DNA of 64,000 nt from Pseudomonas putida (GTDB lineage Bacteria; Pseudomonadota; Gammaproteobacteria; Pseudomonadales; Pseudomonadaceae), in contig CP163498.1 of NCBI GenBank assembly GCA_041071465.1, positions 1,516,001-1,580,000 on the forward strand, written 5' to 3'. Numbering within the stretch: the first letter of the stretch is position 1; each line of letters starts with the position of its first letter. A model generated the notes under the pieces. The model did not search any database. It was not told the DNA's origin and saw only the letters and a program-made list of their open reading frames with translations. Of the stretch, positions 1 through 9,479 are shown one piece after another. The position numbers were made by a program, and so were the translations under genes.

Positions 1-1
1 C

Positions 2-934
2 AACACCCTGTGGCTGACCTTGCCGCTGGACCCTTCGCGCCTGGAACAGCCGCCCGCCGACCTCGACAGCCCGCTGCGCGATGCCCGCGTGCTGGTGGTG
101 GACGACAACGACACCTGCCGCAAGGTACTGGTCCAGCAGTGCAGCGCCTGGGGCATGAACGTCAGCGCGGTGCCGTCTGGCAAGGAAGCCCTGGCCCTGC
201 TGCGCACCAAGGCGCACCTGCGCGACTACTTCGACGCCGTACTGCTGGACCAGAACATGCCCGGCATGACCGGCATGCAACTGGCCGCCAAGATCAAGGA
301 AGACCCAAGCCTGAACCACGACATCCTGGTGGTGATGCTCACCGGCATCAGCAATGCGCCGAGCAAGGTCATCGCGCGCAACGCTGGGGTCAAGCGGATC
401 CTTGCCAAACCAGTGGCCGGCTACACGCTGAAGACCACCCTGGCCGAGGAACTGGCCCAGCGCGGCCGCGAGCAGGCAGTGCCTGCCAGCCTGCCTGGCA
501 TCCCGCAGGCGCTGGACCTGCCTGGCGACTTCCGCGTGCTGGTCGCCGAAGACAACAGCATTTCCACCAAGGTTATCCGCGGTATGCTCGGCAAACTCAA
601 CCTTGAACCCGACACTGCCTGCAATGGCGAAGAAGCCTTGCAGGCGATGAAAGCGCAGCACTATGACCTGGTGTTGATGGACTGCGAAATGCCGGTGCTG
701 GACGGCTTCTCGGCCACCCAGCAGCTGCGGGCCTGGGAAACGGCCAACCAGCGCCAACGCACACCGGTGGTGGCGCTGACCGCGCACATTCTTGCCGAGC
801 ACAAGGAACGCGCGCGGCTGGCGGGCATGGACGGCCACATGGCCAAACCGGTGGAATTGTCGCAGTTACGCGAACTGATCCAGTATTGGGCCAACCAGCG
901 CGAAGCCAAGGCAGACCCGGCGCATACTTCCTAG
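2..934 (+). CDS. Hybrid sensor histidine kinase, C-terminal part (two receiver domains), partial
   Basis: The frame is open at the left edge, so only about 310 C-terminal residues are present. The first residues (NTLWLTLPL) look like the last strand of a histidine-kinase ATPase domain. Two receiver domains follow. The first has the acidic pair in VVDDND, a phospho-acceptor Asp in LLDQNMPG and a Lys in AKPV. The second has AEDN, MDCEMPVLDG and AKPVE. No Hpt domain follows, so phosphate is probably passed to a separate Hpt or used for control within the protein. The signal sensed cannot be judged because the N-terminus lies outside the window. Confidence 0.9.
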   Translation, partial: NTLWLTLPLDPSRLEQPPADLDSPLRDARVLVVDDNDTCRKVLVQQCSAWGMNVSAVPSGKEALALLRTKAHLRDYFDAVLLDQNMPGMTGMQLAAKIKEDPSLNHDILVVMLTGISNAPSKVIARNAGVKRILAKPVAGYTLKTTLAEELAQRGREQAVPASLPGIPQALDLPGDFRVLVAEDNSISTKVIRGMLGKLNLEPDTACNGEEALQAMKAQHYDLVLMDCEMPVLDGFSATQQLRAWETANQRQRTPVVALTAHILAEHKERARLAGMDGHMAKPVELSQLRELIQYWANQREAKADPAHTS

Positions 935-1023
935 GCTACGCTGTCGCACAGAGAACAGTATTCGAAAGCCCGATACGGCCCCTGTGGGAGCGCAAGCTTC
1001 AGATTGCCCAAGGAATAGTGCTC

Positions 1024-1620
1024 ATGCTCCATGAGTTGTTCAGCGTCTACCTGAAAATGCTCGTGCTCTACAGCCCGTTCTTCGTGCTGTCGTGCTTCAT
1101 CAGCCTGACCCGCGGCCACTCCAGCAAGGAGCGCAAGCAACTGGCCTGGAAGGTCGCCTTCGCAGCCTTGGTCGCCAGCGTGCTGCTGTACCTGTTCGGG
1201 CGGGTGATCTTCGGCATTTTCGGCATCACCGCCGACGCCTTCCGCATCGGGGCCGGTAGCGTGCTGTTCATTTCTGCCTTGGGTATGGCCCAGGGCAAGC
1301 CGGCGGTGCAGGCCGACAACGTGCAGCAGGATGTGACCATCGTGCCGCTGACCATTCCACTGACTGTCGGCCCTGGCACCATCGGCGCCCTGCTGGTCAT
1401 GGGCGTGGGCCAGCCGCATTGGGATGACAAATTGCTGGCCATCGTCAGCATCGCGCTGGCCAGCTTTACCGTCGGCCTGGTGCTGTACTTGTCACACGGC
1501 ATCGAACGCATCCTTGGCGACCAAGGGCTGCAGATCGTCAGCCGGCTGATGGGGTTGTTCGTCTGCGCCTTGGCTGCGCAAATCATCTTTACCGGCATCA
1601 AGGGCTACCTGGTGCCCTAA
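1024..1620 (+). CDS. MarC family (UPF0056) integral membrane protein
   Basis: This 198-residue protein is almost entirely hydrophobic, with about six membrane segments and the family signature around VPLTIPLTVGPGTIGALL. Length and sequence fit the MarC/UPF0056 inner-membrane family, whose transport role is unsettled. The ATG at 1024 (MLHELFSVYLKM) is chosen because it gives the normal family length; the frame is open further upstream, but that part is not membrane-like. The stop overlaps the end of the convergent gene at 1617 by 4 bp, so the two genes share a boundary without a separate terminator. Confidence 0.85.
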   Translation: MLHELFSVYLKMLVLYSPFFVLSCFISLTRGHSSKERKQLAWKVAFAALVASVLLYLFGRVIFGIFGITADAFRIGAGSVLFISALGMAQGKPAVQADNVQQDVTIVPLTIPLTVGPGTIGALLVMGVGQPHWDDKLLAIVSIALASFTVGLVLYLSHGIERILGDQGLQIVSRLMGLFVCALAAQIIFTGIKGYLVP

Positions 1621-2240
1621 AGGGCGTAATCCAGAATGCGTTGCAAAGAGACCTGAACGACACGTTCCTGCACTTTTGGCAAAAAGCTGTGCTCGAACGC
1701 CAGCATGTTGAAACGTATCAACTCCGCACGCACATTCCGATGGCTGCGCCTATGGCTGATGAAGCCTGCACGGAAGGCCGAACGCACATCCGCTTCATGG
1801 TAAAGCACCATGTCCACCCGGTTGGCACCGGCCGGAGCGCAAGGCAGCAGCTGGAAATGCTGGCGTTCGTAGGCGCACCGCTCAAGCGACTGCAGCACCG
1901 ACGGGTTGGCCAACAGCTTGCGCATGGAAATGCCGATCGCCGAGGCAAAGTGCTCGCCAGCCGTTGCCGCAATGGTTTCCAGCACCTGGTCGGCCTGACG
2001 GGCGCGCTGTCCATCCGGCCAATGAACCTGCTCGGCAGACACTGCATCCCAGCCCATATATTTGAGCTGGTTGCGGTAGTAGGCAAACCAGTCCTCGATC
2101 AACCCTTCTCGAAACGCCGTCTCGGTAGCACGTTCGGCCATTGCCAGGGCCAGTTTCACCTTGTTTTGCAAAGCGGCCGGAATACCTGGCAAGAACGAAA
2201 CGATGCCCGCGCCGATCACGGCAGACGTGGCGTCACTCAT
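1617..2240 (-). CDS. Unknown protein, third gene of a three-paralogue operon
   Basis: I do not recognise this 207-residue protein. A weakly hydrophobic N-terminus (AVIGAGIVSFLPGIPAAL) is followed by a helical stretch with W51-F-A-Y-Y-R and G63-W64, then a mixed C-terminal half. The motif W-x11-G-[WF] occurs at the same place in the two genes just upstream on this strand, so the three appear to be diverged paralogues. Its ATG overlaps the stop of the 2233-2925 gene by 8 bp, which suggests translational coupling. No classical signal peptide or enzyme motif is visible. The gene looks real from its coding character and its operon position. Confidence 0.7.
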   Translation of the reverse strand: MSDATSAVIGAGIVSFLPGIPAALQNKVKLALAMAERATETAFREGLIEDWFAYYRNQLKYMGWDAVSAEQVHWPDGQRARQADQVLETIAATAGEHFASAIGISMRKLLANPSVLQSLERCAYERQHFQLLPCAPAGANRVDMVLYHEADVRSAFRAGFISHRRSHRNVRAELIRFNMLAFEHSFLPKVQERVVQVSLQRILDYAL

Positions 2241-2925
2241 GATGTGCTCCCGTTATCGGCGCATAAGGGTCAAACCGGTAAGCGCCTTGTGCATCCTTGG
2301 TTTTCATCAACGCCTGCAGTTCATCGCGCTGGGGTTGAAACCGAATGTTATCCAATGCCAGGGAAACGCCGTTGAACTCTGCCTCTCCTTGAAGCACCTG
2401 TTCACTCAGCCAAGTGCCCAGCGGGATATTCGAAATCGACTTGCCGACCTGCATCGAGATGCTGCACAGATCCAGCACCGGCCCTGCCTTGAGCACGCCC
2501 AGCTCGATCACAAGCTTCGCCCCCTGCGTCTGCTCCTGCGTGCTGTACTTCAGCAAGTGGCCAAAACCTTCCAGTGATCGGCTCAAACCCGTTTTCACCG
2601 CTGCCAGCACGGCCTCGTGACGGATAGAGCGCATTCTCAGCCATGCCTCAAGTGGCTGCACCGGCGCGGTGCGCAAGGGCTGCCCCAAGTGCTTGAGGTC
2701 GTGGGTAGTGGCCAGTTTGATCCAGCCAAGTTGGCGGTATGCATCCCTGTAGGCGGAGTACCAACGCTCGTAGTCGTTGAAGCGTGGCCCGGCATTCTTG
2801 TTGGCCAGCAACTGCGCATAAAGTATCGAATCGAACGCAGCTTGGCGTTGCTCCTCGGTGGCGCCTGTGGAATACAGCAATGCCGTCCCACCAATCAACA
2901 TCAGCTGTTCAACTGAACTATTCAT
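2233..2925 (-). CDS. Unknown protein, second gene of a three-paralogue operon
   Basis: This 230-residue protein of unknown function starts with a hydrophobic stretch (LMLIGGTALLYSTGA), then a helical region with W55-Y-S-A-Y-R and G67-W68. That is the same W-x11-G-[WF] spacing as in its two neighbours. The C-terminal half alternates hydrophobic and polar residues (KLVIELGVLKAGPVLDLCSI) and is probably beta-rich. It lies about 60 bp after the 2985-3665 gene and overlaps the next gene by 8 bp, so the three are very likely co-transcribed. No catalytic motif is evident. The name stays open. Confidence 0.7.
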   Translation of the reverse strand: MNSSVEQLMLIGGTALLYSTGATEEQRQAAFDSILYAQLLANKNAGPRFNDYERWYSAYRDAYRQLGWIKLATTHDLKHLGQPLRTAPVQPLEAWLRMRSIRHEAVLAAVKTGLSRSLEGFGHLLKYSTQEQTQGAKLVIELGVLKAGPVLDLCSISMQVGKSISNIPLGTWLSEQVLQGEAEFNGVSLALDNIRFQPQRDELQALMKTKDAQGAYRFDPYAPITGAHHE

Positions 2926-2984
2926 AGTCTTGTCTCATTGCAAACAAGCGAACAAGGCGGCGTTGGTGCAACGCCGCCGCGCTA

Positions 2985-3665
2985 TCAGATGTCGTATTGG
3001 AGTACGCTCTCGACGCTGCGCACGCCGAGTTTGTTTTCCACGGTTTCGCGAACTTTGTCGTACACGAAGTTGTTGAGCGTGAGCACCGCGGTGCCGGCGT
3101 AGTAGTGGGTCTTGTCCAGCTTCCACTGGATGCCCAGCACGTCATCGTCCAGTGTCGGGGCAGATGCCTGGATGCAGCTCACGACCATGACCACATCGTT
3201 GCTCTCTGTTTCGATGCAGGCAGCCAGGCCAACCATGCCCCTGGATTTGTTCTTGCGTTTGTGGTCGAGCACCTTGGCGTCGTTTTCGACGGTGGTCATT
3301 TTATCGAAGGCCATCTTGGCCAGAGCACCCAGCTTGGTGCCCCCCAGCAGTGCGTTGCCAGCAACACCGATCGCCCGGACGGCAACGGCGCCTACGGTGA
3401 CAGACAGCTCCGCCGACGTTTCCAGCTCGAAGGTGCGTCGAGGGATGGTAAAGCCAAGATCACGCATCACATCGATGAATTTGTCGTACCACTCCCGGCT
3501 CTGCTTTTCGGCATCGAACGCTTTGTCGGCCACTAATGTGGCGAAGTGGAAGGCGTTCTTGACGTCGTGACGGCTTTTCGCAGACATACCTGCGCCGCAG
3601 GCCAGCAGGTTGCCTTCGACCAGGATGGCGGTGTTGTTGGTGGTGACTTGTGTTTCATCGGACAT
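2985..3665 (-). CDS. Unknown protein, first gene of a three-paralogue operon
   Basis: This 226-residue protein is preceded by a good ribosome-binding site (AAGGAG, seen as CTCCTT on the plus strand near 3673). It has a helical N-terminal part with W59-Y-D-K-F and G71-F72, a small hydrophobic Ala/Gly/Val stretch (LSVTVGAVAVRAIGVAGNALLGG) and a beta-like C-terminus that includes VVMVVSCIQA. The W-x11-G-[WF] motif and overall layout match the next two genes. Function is unknown. The hydrophobic central stretch together with a beta-rich end could suit a membrane-interacting protein, but that is only a guess. Confidence 0.7.
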   Translation of the reverse strand: MSDETQVTTNNTAILVEGNLLACGAGMSAKSRHDVKNAFHFATLVADKAFDAEKQSREWYDKFIDVMRDLGFTIPRRTFELETSAELSVTVGAVAVRAIGVAGNALLGGTKLGALAKMAFDKMTTVENDAKVLDHKRKNKSRGMVGLAACIETESNDVVMVVSCIQASAPTLDDDVLGIQWKLDKTHYYAGTAVLTLNNFVYDKVRETVENKLGVRSVESVLQYDI

Positions 3666-3683
3666 GTAGAAACTCCTTGATGG

Positions 3684-3705
3684 TTGCCCCTTGAGTCAGG
3701 GGCAA
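3684..3705 (-). terminator. Hairpin downstream of cobJ
   Basis: TTGCCCC and GGGGCAA form a 7-bp stem around an 8-base loop. It lies 54 bp past the cobJ stop on the minus strand and upstream of the unknown three-gene operon, so it probably ends the cobG-cobJ transcript. There is no strong T-run. Confidence 0.5.
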
Positions 3706-3758
3706 TCACCTTATCCAGCCCGCTGGCGATTCAGCGCGCTGAAGAGTTTCCGACGCAA

Positions 3759-5440
3759 CTAGTTGGTGGTGGGGTACCAACGCGGGGTGTAGGCCCATAC
3801 CCCGCCCGACAGACGAGGGAATACGCAGGTTGTAGAGGAGCCGACCAACACCATGGTGCGCATATCGACCATTTCTGGCTGCAGCTCGGCCAAGGTGACT
3901 ACCTTCAGCGTCTGCCCCGGCCTACCGATGTCACGCCCAAGGACTACAGGCGTGCTCCCGTCGCGGTGCCGACGCACCACCTCCAGCGCCACCCCTAGCT
4001 GGTGCGGCCTGGCTTTGGAGATCGGGTTGTAGAACGCCAGCACCAGGTCGGCCTGAGCCGCCAGGTCCAGGCGCTTTTCGATGATCGACCAGGGCTTGAG
4101 GTTGTCCGACAGCGACATCACGCAGAAGTCATGCCCCAGCGGTGCTCCCGCCTGGGCGGCGGTTGCCAGCGAGGCCGACACCCCTGGCAGAATCTCAAGG
4201 TCCACGCGGTGCCAGGCGGGATCGCTGGACTCATGCAACGCTTCAAGCACCGCAGCGGCCATGGCGAACACGCCCGGGTCACCCGACGAAACCACCACCA
4301 CCGAACGGCCCTGGGCCGCCAGCTCGAAGGCATGCCGGGCGCGCTGCATCTCTTCACGGTTGTCGGTGCAGTGCAGGATCTGGTCATCACGGAACGGCCC
4401 GGCCATGCGCACGTAGGTTTCGTAGCCGAGCACATCCTCAGCCTGTGCCAGTTCGGCCTTGACCGCCGGCACCATCAATTGCGCCGCACCTGGACCAAGG
4501 CCGATAACCGCCAGACGACCGCGACGGCGGCCGATTTGTGCTACATCGACCGGCGCAGGCGCCACCGCGATGACTACATCCCCATGCGTTATCAACTCGG
4601 CATTGGGCAATGCCGCAGCAACCATGCTGGCCACGTCGCCTGGGTTGCTGGCAAAGCGCAAGGCGACACCCAAGGTCTGCGCAGCCTCGTGCAAGGCACT
4701 GTCGGCCATGGCGCGCTCGTCCGCCAGCACGCAGGCTACCGATGGCTCGGCGATGCCGGCCTGCTGCAATGCCGCACGCATGCTGTGCAGGTTGCCACCG
4801 GCAACACCCACGACCACCGAGCGCGGGTGGATCAGCAGTTCGTCGCGGTTGGCCGGGCGCACCTGATGCCCCACATGGATGGTGCGCTGCGCCGCTTCGC
4901 TGGCGGGCAACTGCACCTGCTGCAACCACGGGGCGTCACCCTCGATGCGCACCGACTCACCTGCCAGCAAATCGGAAACGAAACGCTTGCCTTGCTCGAT
5001 GTCCGCCAGTGCGTAACCTTGCGGCGGGTTCAACAGGCAAGTGCCGAAGCGCAGCTCACCACTGGTGGTAATGGCGGCGGCAACGCCCAGCGCTTCTGCG
5101 ATTTCGCGCGCCATCAGGTTGACCCCACCGAGGCCACCGAGCAACGGCACTACCGCGCTGCCATCCTCGGCCACGGCCAGTACCGGCGGCTCGCTGCCCT
5201 TCTCGCTAAGCACGCTGGCCAGGCTGCGAATGACGATACCGGCAGCACACAGGGCAATGATCGGCATGTCCTGCTGGTACAGCCCGCGCAGGGTATCGCC
5301 GAACGCGGTGTACGACTGGTCTGCCCCTCGACACGCCCCTGCAGGCCATGGATTGTGGCCTGTGGGTAGCACTGCTGGATTCGCTGCGCGGTGGCCAGGC
5401 TACCCGGGCCAAGGATGACGATTGCCGGTGCCTTGTGCAT
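3759..5440 (-). CDS. cobJ: Precorrin-3B C17-methyltransferase fused to a CbiG/CobE-like domain (frameshifted)
   Basis: About 560 residues once a frameshift is repaired. The N-terminal half is CbiG/CobE-like ([38 protein letters not shown]). The C-terminal half is a SAM-dependent tetrapyrrole methylase ([48 protein letters not shown]). It contracts the corrin ring by methylating C17. The start is ATG 5440 ([14 protein letters not shown]). The first 36 or so codons are in a different frame from the rest, and the shift falls in the CCCC run at 5324-5327. One extra base there joins VEG to [10 protein letters not shown]. The gene follows cobI by 2 bp and is the last gene of cobG-H-I-J. Confidence 0.9.
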
Positions 5441-5442
5441 GT

Positions 5443-6175
5443 TCAACCCTGCCATTTTTCCCCGGCACGATGATCAGCGAGAAGTACGGCGACGACTGCG
5501 GGTCGACCTGGTCCAGCGGCACGATCTTCTGGTTGGCCATGGTCGCCCGCTCCACATACAGCGCACGCCCGTCCAGGCCCAGTTCGGCCAGCACTTCGCG
5601 CACCTTGGGGAAATTGCGCCAAGCTTCATGATCACCGCTGCATCGGCATCGGCCAGGCGGCGCTTGAGCTCTTCGGCGGGCAACACACCAGACAATACCG
5701 ACAGGCTCTGGTTGCGGTACACCAGCGGCGCGCCCAGTACCGAAGCACCACCAAGCATCGAGCAGACACCGGGGATCACTTCGGCCTCATAGCGCTGCGC
5801 CAGGCGGTCATGCAGGTACATGTAGGAGCCGTAGAAGAACGGGTCACCTTCGCAGATCACCGCCACGTCGCGGCCGGCATCCAGGTGCTCGGCCACTTGC
5901 ACGCTGGCTTCGTCGTAGAAGTCGCTGATCACCTGCTCATAGGACAGCGGCGCCGGCAGGGCTTCGGTGGTTACCGGGTAGACCAGCGGCAGCAGGGTCT
6001 GCTCGGGCTGCAGGTGTGCTTCGATGATCCCAAAAGCGTTACCACGCTTGCCCTTGGCCACGAAGTAACCGACCACCGGCGCCTCGCGCAGCAGGCGCAA
6101 GGCCTTGAGGGTAATCAGTTCCGGGTCGCCAGGGCCCACGCCCAGGCCCAGCAGTCGTCCACGCGGCAGCATCAT
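5443..6175 (-). CDS. cobI: Precorrin-2 C20-methyltransferase (two apparent frameshifts)
   Basis: About 244 residues after repair. Methylase motifs are [16 protein letters not shown] near the start, [15 protein letters not shown] in the middle and [12 protein letters not shown]. It adds the C20 methyl group from SAM to precorrin-2. The frame breaks at 5616-5620 after VIMKLG and continues in another frame as [26 protein letters not shown] second probable one-base loss in the T run 5455-5459 changes the last residues; repairing it ends the protein at PGKKWQG with a TGA at 5443, just before the cobJ ATG. The start ATG overlaps the cobH stop (ATGA). Confidence 0.88.
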
Positions 6176-6798
6176 TCCACCTCCGTGGCCAGGGCGTTGA
6201 CCGCGGCGGCAGCCATCGCGCTACCGCCCAGGCGGCCTTGCATGATCACGAACGGCACGCCGCGGCTGTCAGCGGCGAGCATGGCCTTGGACTCGGCAGC
6301 ACCGACGAAACCGACCGGAAAGCCGAGGATCAGCGCAGGCTTGGGTGCGCCAGCATCGAGCATTTCCAATAGGTAGAACAGGGCGGTGGGGGCGTTGCCG
6401 ATCACCACCACGCTGCCTTCCAGGTACGGCCGCCACAGCTCCAGGGCCACGGCGGAACGGGTGTTGCCGGCGTCTTTGGCCAAGCCCGGCACGCTGGGGT
6501 CGCGCAGGGTGCAAATGACTTTGTTGTCTGCTGGCAGCCGGGCCCGGGTAATGCCTTCGGCCACCATGTGCGCATCGCACAGGATCGGCGCGCCGTTGAG
6601 CAGCGCCTCTCGCCCGGCCCGTCCGGCACCTTCGGAAAACTGCAGGCCATCGATGGCGTCGACCATGCCGCAGGCGTGGATCACGCGCACGGCGAGCTTT
6701 TCCAGGTCGGCGGGGATCCGCTCAAGCTTGGCTTCCTCTCGGATGATCCGAAAGGAATTGCGATAGATCTCCTGACCATCGCGGATGTAGTCAATCAT
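6172..6798 (-). CDS. cobH: Precorrin-8X methylmutase
   Basis: The 208-residue protein matches the CobH/CbiC family in length and sequence, including [29 protein letters not shown] with the conserved His, and [17 protein letters not shown]. It moves the methyl group from C11 to C12 to give hydrogenobyrinic acid. The start at 6798 ([16 protein letters not shown]) is the normal family start and overlaps the cobG stop by 8 bp, so translation is probably coupled. The frame extends further upstream, but that part lies inside cobG. Confidence 0.95.
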   Translation of the reverse strand: MIDYIRDGQEIYRNSFRIIREEAKLERIPADLEKLAVRVIHACGMVDAIDGLQFSEGAGRAGREALLNGAPILCDAHMVAEGITRARLPADNKVICTLRDPSVPGLAKDAGNTRSAVALELWRPYLEGSVVVIGNAPTALFYLLEMLDAGAPKPALILGFPVGFVGAAESKAMLAADSRGVPFVIMQGRLGGSAMAAAAVNALATEVE

Positions 6799-8122
6799 CA
6801 AGGTGCTCCGTCGGCAGGTCGAGCATGGCGCCTGCTTCATTCAAGGTAAGGTCGGTGGCGCGCAGGGCACCGAAGCCCGGCTGGCGCGCATCACGCAGGT
6901 ACAGGTCGTAACGGCCCGGCGAACGGGCCAGCAGCGTGGCCGGGGCAACATGGGCCACGGCGCAGGAACGAGGGCAACCGGACAGGTGCACGCTGGCGGG
7001 CACGCCAGGGCCCAGCAGCGCGGCCAAGGCAACGGCGTCGGCCTTGGTCTCGCCAAGGGCCTTGGCGCAGCCGCTGGCACCGGTGCAGGCGCTGATGCGC
7101 GCCAGGGGTTCGTGGTCATGGCACAGCAAACCCAGCGCAGACAGTTCGGCTTGGGCTTGGTCGATGTGTTGTGCTTGCAGGTTGGTCAGCACCAGGCTTT
7201 GCCAGGGGCTCAGACGCAGGCTGCCATCGCCCAGTTCGCGGGCAATGCGCGCGGCACCACGCAGCATGGCGGGGGTCAGGCGGCCTTGCGGCGGGGCCAC
7301 GCCAAGGGCAACACCGTGCGTCTGGGGCAGCGTGCCCAACCACGAGGCGCGGTGCTCTTCACGGCGCCATCCGAGCACGGCGGCATCACGGCGGATATCC
7401 AGGCCCAGCCCGTCGACGAAATCAGTTGCCGAGTGCACTTCAAGCAACTGGCGCATGCGCGACTGCGTCGGGGTTGCCAGGTCGAGGAAGCGTTCCAGCA
7501 CTGCGCGCACCAGCGCCAGGCCCTGCGCCAGCGGCACCGCGCCGAGCACTTTGCCGTCCGCCGGGCAGCCCGCCAAACCAAACGCCAGCCAGGTCTGCTG
7601 CAGCAGGCGTAGGGGCGATAGCCACAAGTCATGGGGGTGCTCAAGCATGGCCAGGCGTTCGCCAGCATCCAGTTGCACGGCGAACTTGGCCGACAACTGG
7701 TGAAAGCGCGGGGTGCCTTCCAGCAGGTCGAGGATCTGCCCGGCCAGCGGCCGCGCGTCCAGCAGCATTGCCGGGTCATGCCCGGCCAGCGGGCTGAGCA
7801 TCAGGTTGCGCACATCGTCACCGGCCGCCTCGCGCGGGCCCAGGCCGGCTGCGAGCAGGGTCTCGACCAAAGCACGATGCTCGCTGCCAATGCCGCGGAT
7901 CTGCAGGTTGCCACGGTTGGTGGCCTCGATCACACCACCGGCAAAACGCTCAGCTGCCGCCGCTACCGCTTCGGCCTGCTCGGCCAGCAGCAGGCCGCCA
8001 GGCAGCTTGATGCGGCAGATGCCGCCATCACGGGCACTGACGATGCGCCACAACCCCGGGCAGGCCGAGGGGCGAGACGAAACGTTGGGGGCATGGGCCT
8101 GCGTCAAAGGGGTATCCGGCAA
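6791..8122 (-). CDS. cobG: Precorrin-3B synthase, oxygen-dependent
   Basis: This 443-residue protein belongs to the nitrite/sulfite reductase fold family. It carries the iron-sulfur/siroheme-type cysteines in SACTGASGCAKALGE and HLSGCPRSCAVAHVA near the C-terminus. CobG hydroxylates precorrin-3A with O2, so its presence marks the aerobic route. It is the first gene of the minus-strand operon cobG-H-I-J and is transcribed away from cobL across a gap of about 145 bp. The start at 8122 (MPDTPLTQAHAP) is the longest reasonable one and leaves a short non-conserved leader before the conserved CPGLWRIVSARDGG. Confidence 0.93.
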   Translation of the reverse strand: MPDTPLTQAHAPNVSSRPSACPGLWRIVSARDGGICRIKLPGGLLLAEQAEAVAAAAERFAGGVIEATNRGNLQIRGIGSEHRALVETLLAAGLGPREAAGDDVRNLMLSPLAGHDPAMLLDARPLAGQILDLLEGTPRFHQLSAKFAVQLDAGERLAMLEHPHDLWLSPLRLLQQTWLAFGLAGCPADGKVLGAVPLAQGLALVRAVLERFLDLATPTQSRMRQLLEVHSATDFVDGLGLDIRRDAAVLGWRREEHRASWLGTLPQTHGVALGVAPPQGRLTPAMLRGAARIARELGDGSLRLSPWQSLVLTNLQAQHIDQAQAELSALGLLCHDHEPLARISACTGASGCAKALGETKADAVALAALLGPGVPASVHLSGCPRSCAVAHVAPATLLARSPGRYDLYLRDARQPGFGALRATDLTLNEAGAMLDLPTEHLDD

Positions 8123-8267
8123 TCTGTGAAAATGCGCTTGAGTGTAGAAGGCGCGGTATTATGCCTGCTTTGTCCGGCGGCATGAAAAGCCGGTGGTCGA
8201 GCACCGTTCGAGTTTTAGCTGAAATGTTGGGGCTGCCATGCAGCTCCAACATATTGAAGAGGTACAC

Positions 8268-9479
8268 ATGGCACCCTGGCTGACAGTAGTAGGCATCGGC
8301 GAAGACGGCTTCAGTGGCCTGGGCAAACAGGCCCGGCGTGCGCTGTTGGGCGCTGCGCAGATCTTCGGCAGCCCACGCCAGCTGGCCCTGCTACCGCGCT
8401 GCGTGCCCGGCGAGCGGCTGGGCTGGCCAAGCCCGTTTTCGCTGGCCCCGGTGCTGGCCCTGCGTGGCGAGCCCGTGTGCGTACTGGCCAGCGGCGACCC
8501 GATGTTCTACGGCGTCGGTGCCAGCCTTGCACGCCAGGTACCCGCCGATGAAATGCGCGTACTGTCGATGCCCACCTCCTGCGCACTGGCCGCCGCCCGC
8601 CTGGGCTGGCCGCTGCAGGATGTGCAGGTGGTGTCTCTGGTAGCCCGCCCCCTGGCGGCGCTCAATGCTCACCTGCACAGCGGCGTACGTTTGCTGGTGC
8701 TGAGCAACGACGGCGACAGCCCGGCGGCCATTGCCACGCTGCTGCGCGAGCGTGGCTACGGGCCAAGCCGCCTGCGTGTGTTCGAACACCTGGGAGGCCC
8801 GCACGAACGTGTGTTGGCCGGCACCGCCCAAGACTGGCCACACGCCGATATCGCAGCGCTCAACCTGGTGGCCATCGAATGCCTGGCCACGCCCGAAGCG
8901 CCGCGTCTGCACCGGCTGGCCGGGCTGCCGGACAGCGCCTTCCGGCATGACGGCCAACTGACCAAACGCGATGTCCGCGCCATCACCCTGGCGCGCCTGG
9001 CGCCGCAGCCCGGTGAACTGCTGTGGGACGTGGGCGCGGGCTGCGGCTCGATCGGCATCGAATGGATGCGCGCCCACCCGGCCTGCCGCGCGCTGGCCAT
9101 CGAGGCCGACGAAGGCCGCCAAGGCTTCATCGAACATAACCGCGATGCATTGGGTGTACCCGGCCTGCAGCTGGTGCGCGGCAAGGTCCCAGCGGCACTG
9201 CAAGGCCTGGAACGCCCGGATGCGATCTTCATCGGCGGCGGCGTCACCCGCGAGGGTGTGCTTGACCTGTGCTGGGCCAGCCTGCGCCCCGGTGGCCGGC
9301 TGGTAGCCAACGCGGTAACCCTGCAAAGCGAACTGGCCCTGGCGTCTTTTCGCGAGCAGCACGGTGGTGAGCTGACCCGCATCCATGTCGCCCACGCCCA
9401 GCCCTTGGGTGCGTTCGACACCTGGCGCCAGGCGCTGCCGATCACCCTGCTGGATGTGGTGAAGCCCGCCGATGCGTGA
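8268..9479 (+). CDS. cobL: Precorrin-6Y C5,15-methyltransferase (decarboxylating), CbiE-CbiT fusion
   Basis: This 403-residue fusion has an N-terminal CbiE methylase ([31 protein letters not shown]) and a C-terminal CbiT domain with the SAM-binding loop [18 protein letters not shown]. It methylates C5 and C15 and removes the C12 acetate carboxyl. The start is set at 8268 because GAAGAGGT sits just upstream, and the ten codons before it are not conserved. The end overlaps cbiD by 8 bp (ATGCGTGA). Confidence 0.95.
   Translation: MAPWLTVVGIGEDGFSGLGKQARRALLGAAQIFGSPRQLALLPRCVPGERLGWPSPFSLAPVLALRGEPVCVLASGDPMFYGVGASLARQVPADEMRVLSMPTSCALAAARLGWPLQDVQVVSLVARPLAALNAHLHSGVRLLVLSNDGDSPAAIATLLRERGYGPSRLRVFEHLGGPHERVLAGTAQDWPHADIAALNLVAIECLATPEAPRLHRLAGLPDSAFRHDGQLTKRDVRAITLARLAPQPGELLWDVGAGCGSIGIEWMRAHPACRALAIEADEGRQGFIEHNRDALGVPGLQLVRGKVPAALQGLERPDAIFIGGGVTREGVLDLCWASLRPGGRLVANAVTLQSELALASFREQHGGELTRIHVAHAQPLGAFDTWRQALPITLLDVVKPADA

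Noticed and set aside
978..1000. REP element before the MarC gene
   Set aside because: Only a CCCTGTGGGAGCG shoulder is present, with no palindromic partner.
3759..6175. True pseudogenisation of cobI and cobJ
   Set aside because: Repairs of one base in runs give full-length proteins with correct neighbour overlaps, and the same error type occurs in unrelated essential-class genes such as rnr.
8123..8267. Possible cobalamin riboswitch between cobG and cobL
   Set aside because: The gap is only about 145 bp and shows no B12-box (GCCACTG) or the long folded leader expected. No riboswitch feature could be supported.
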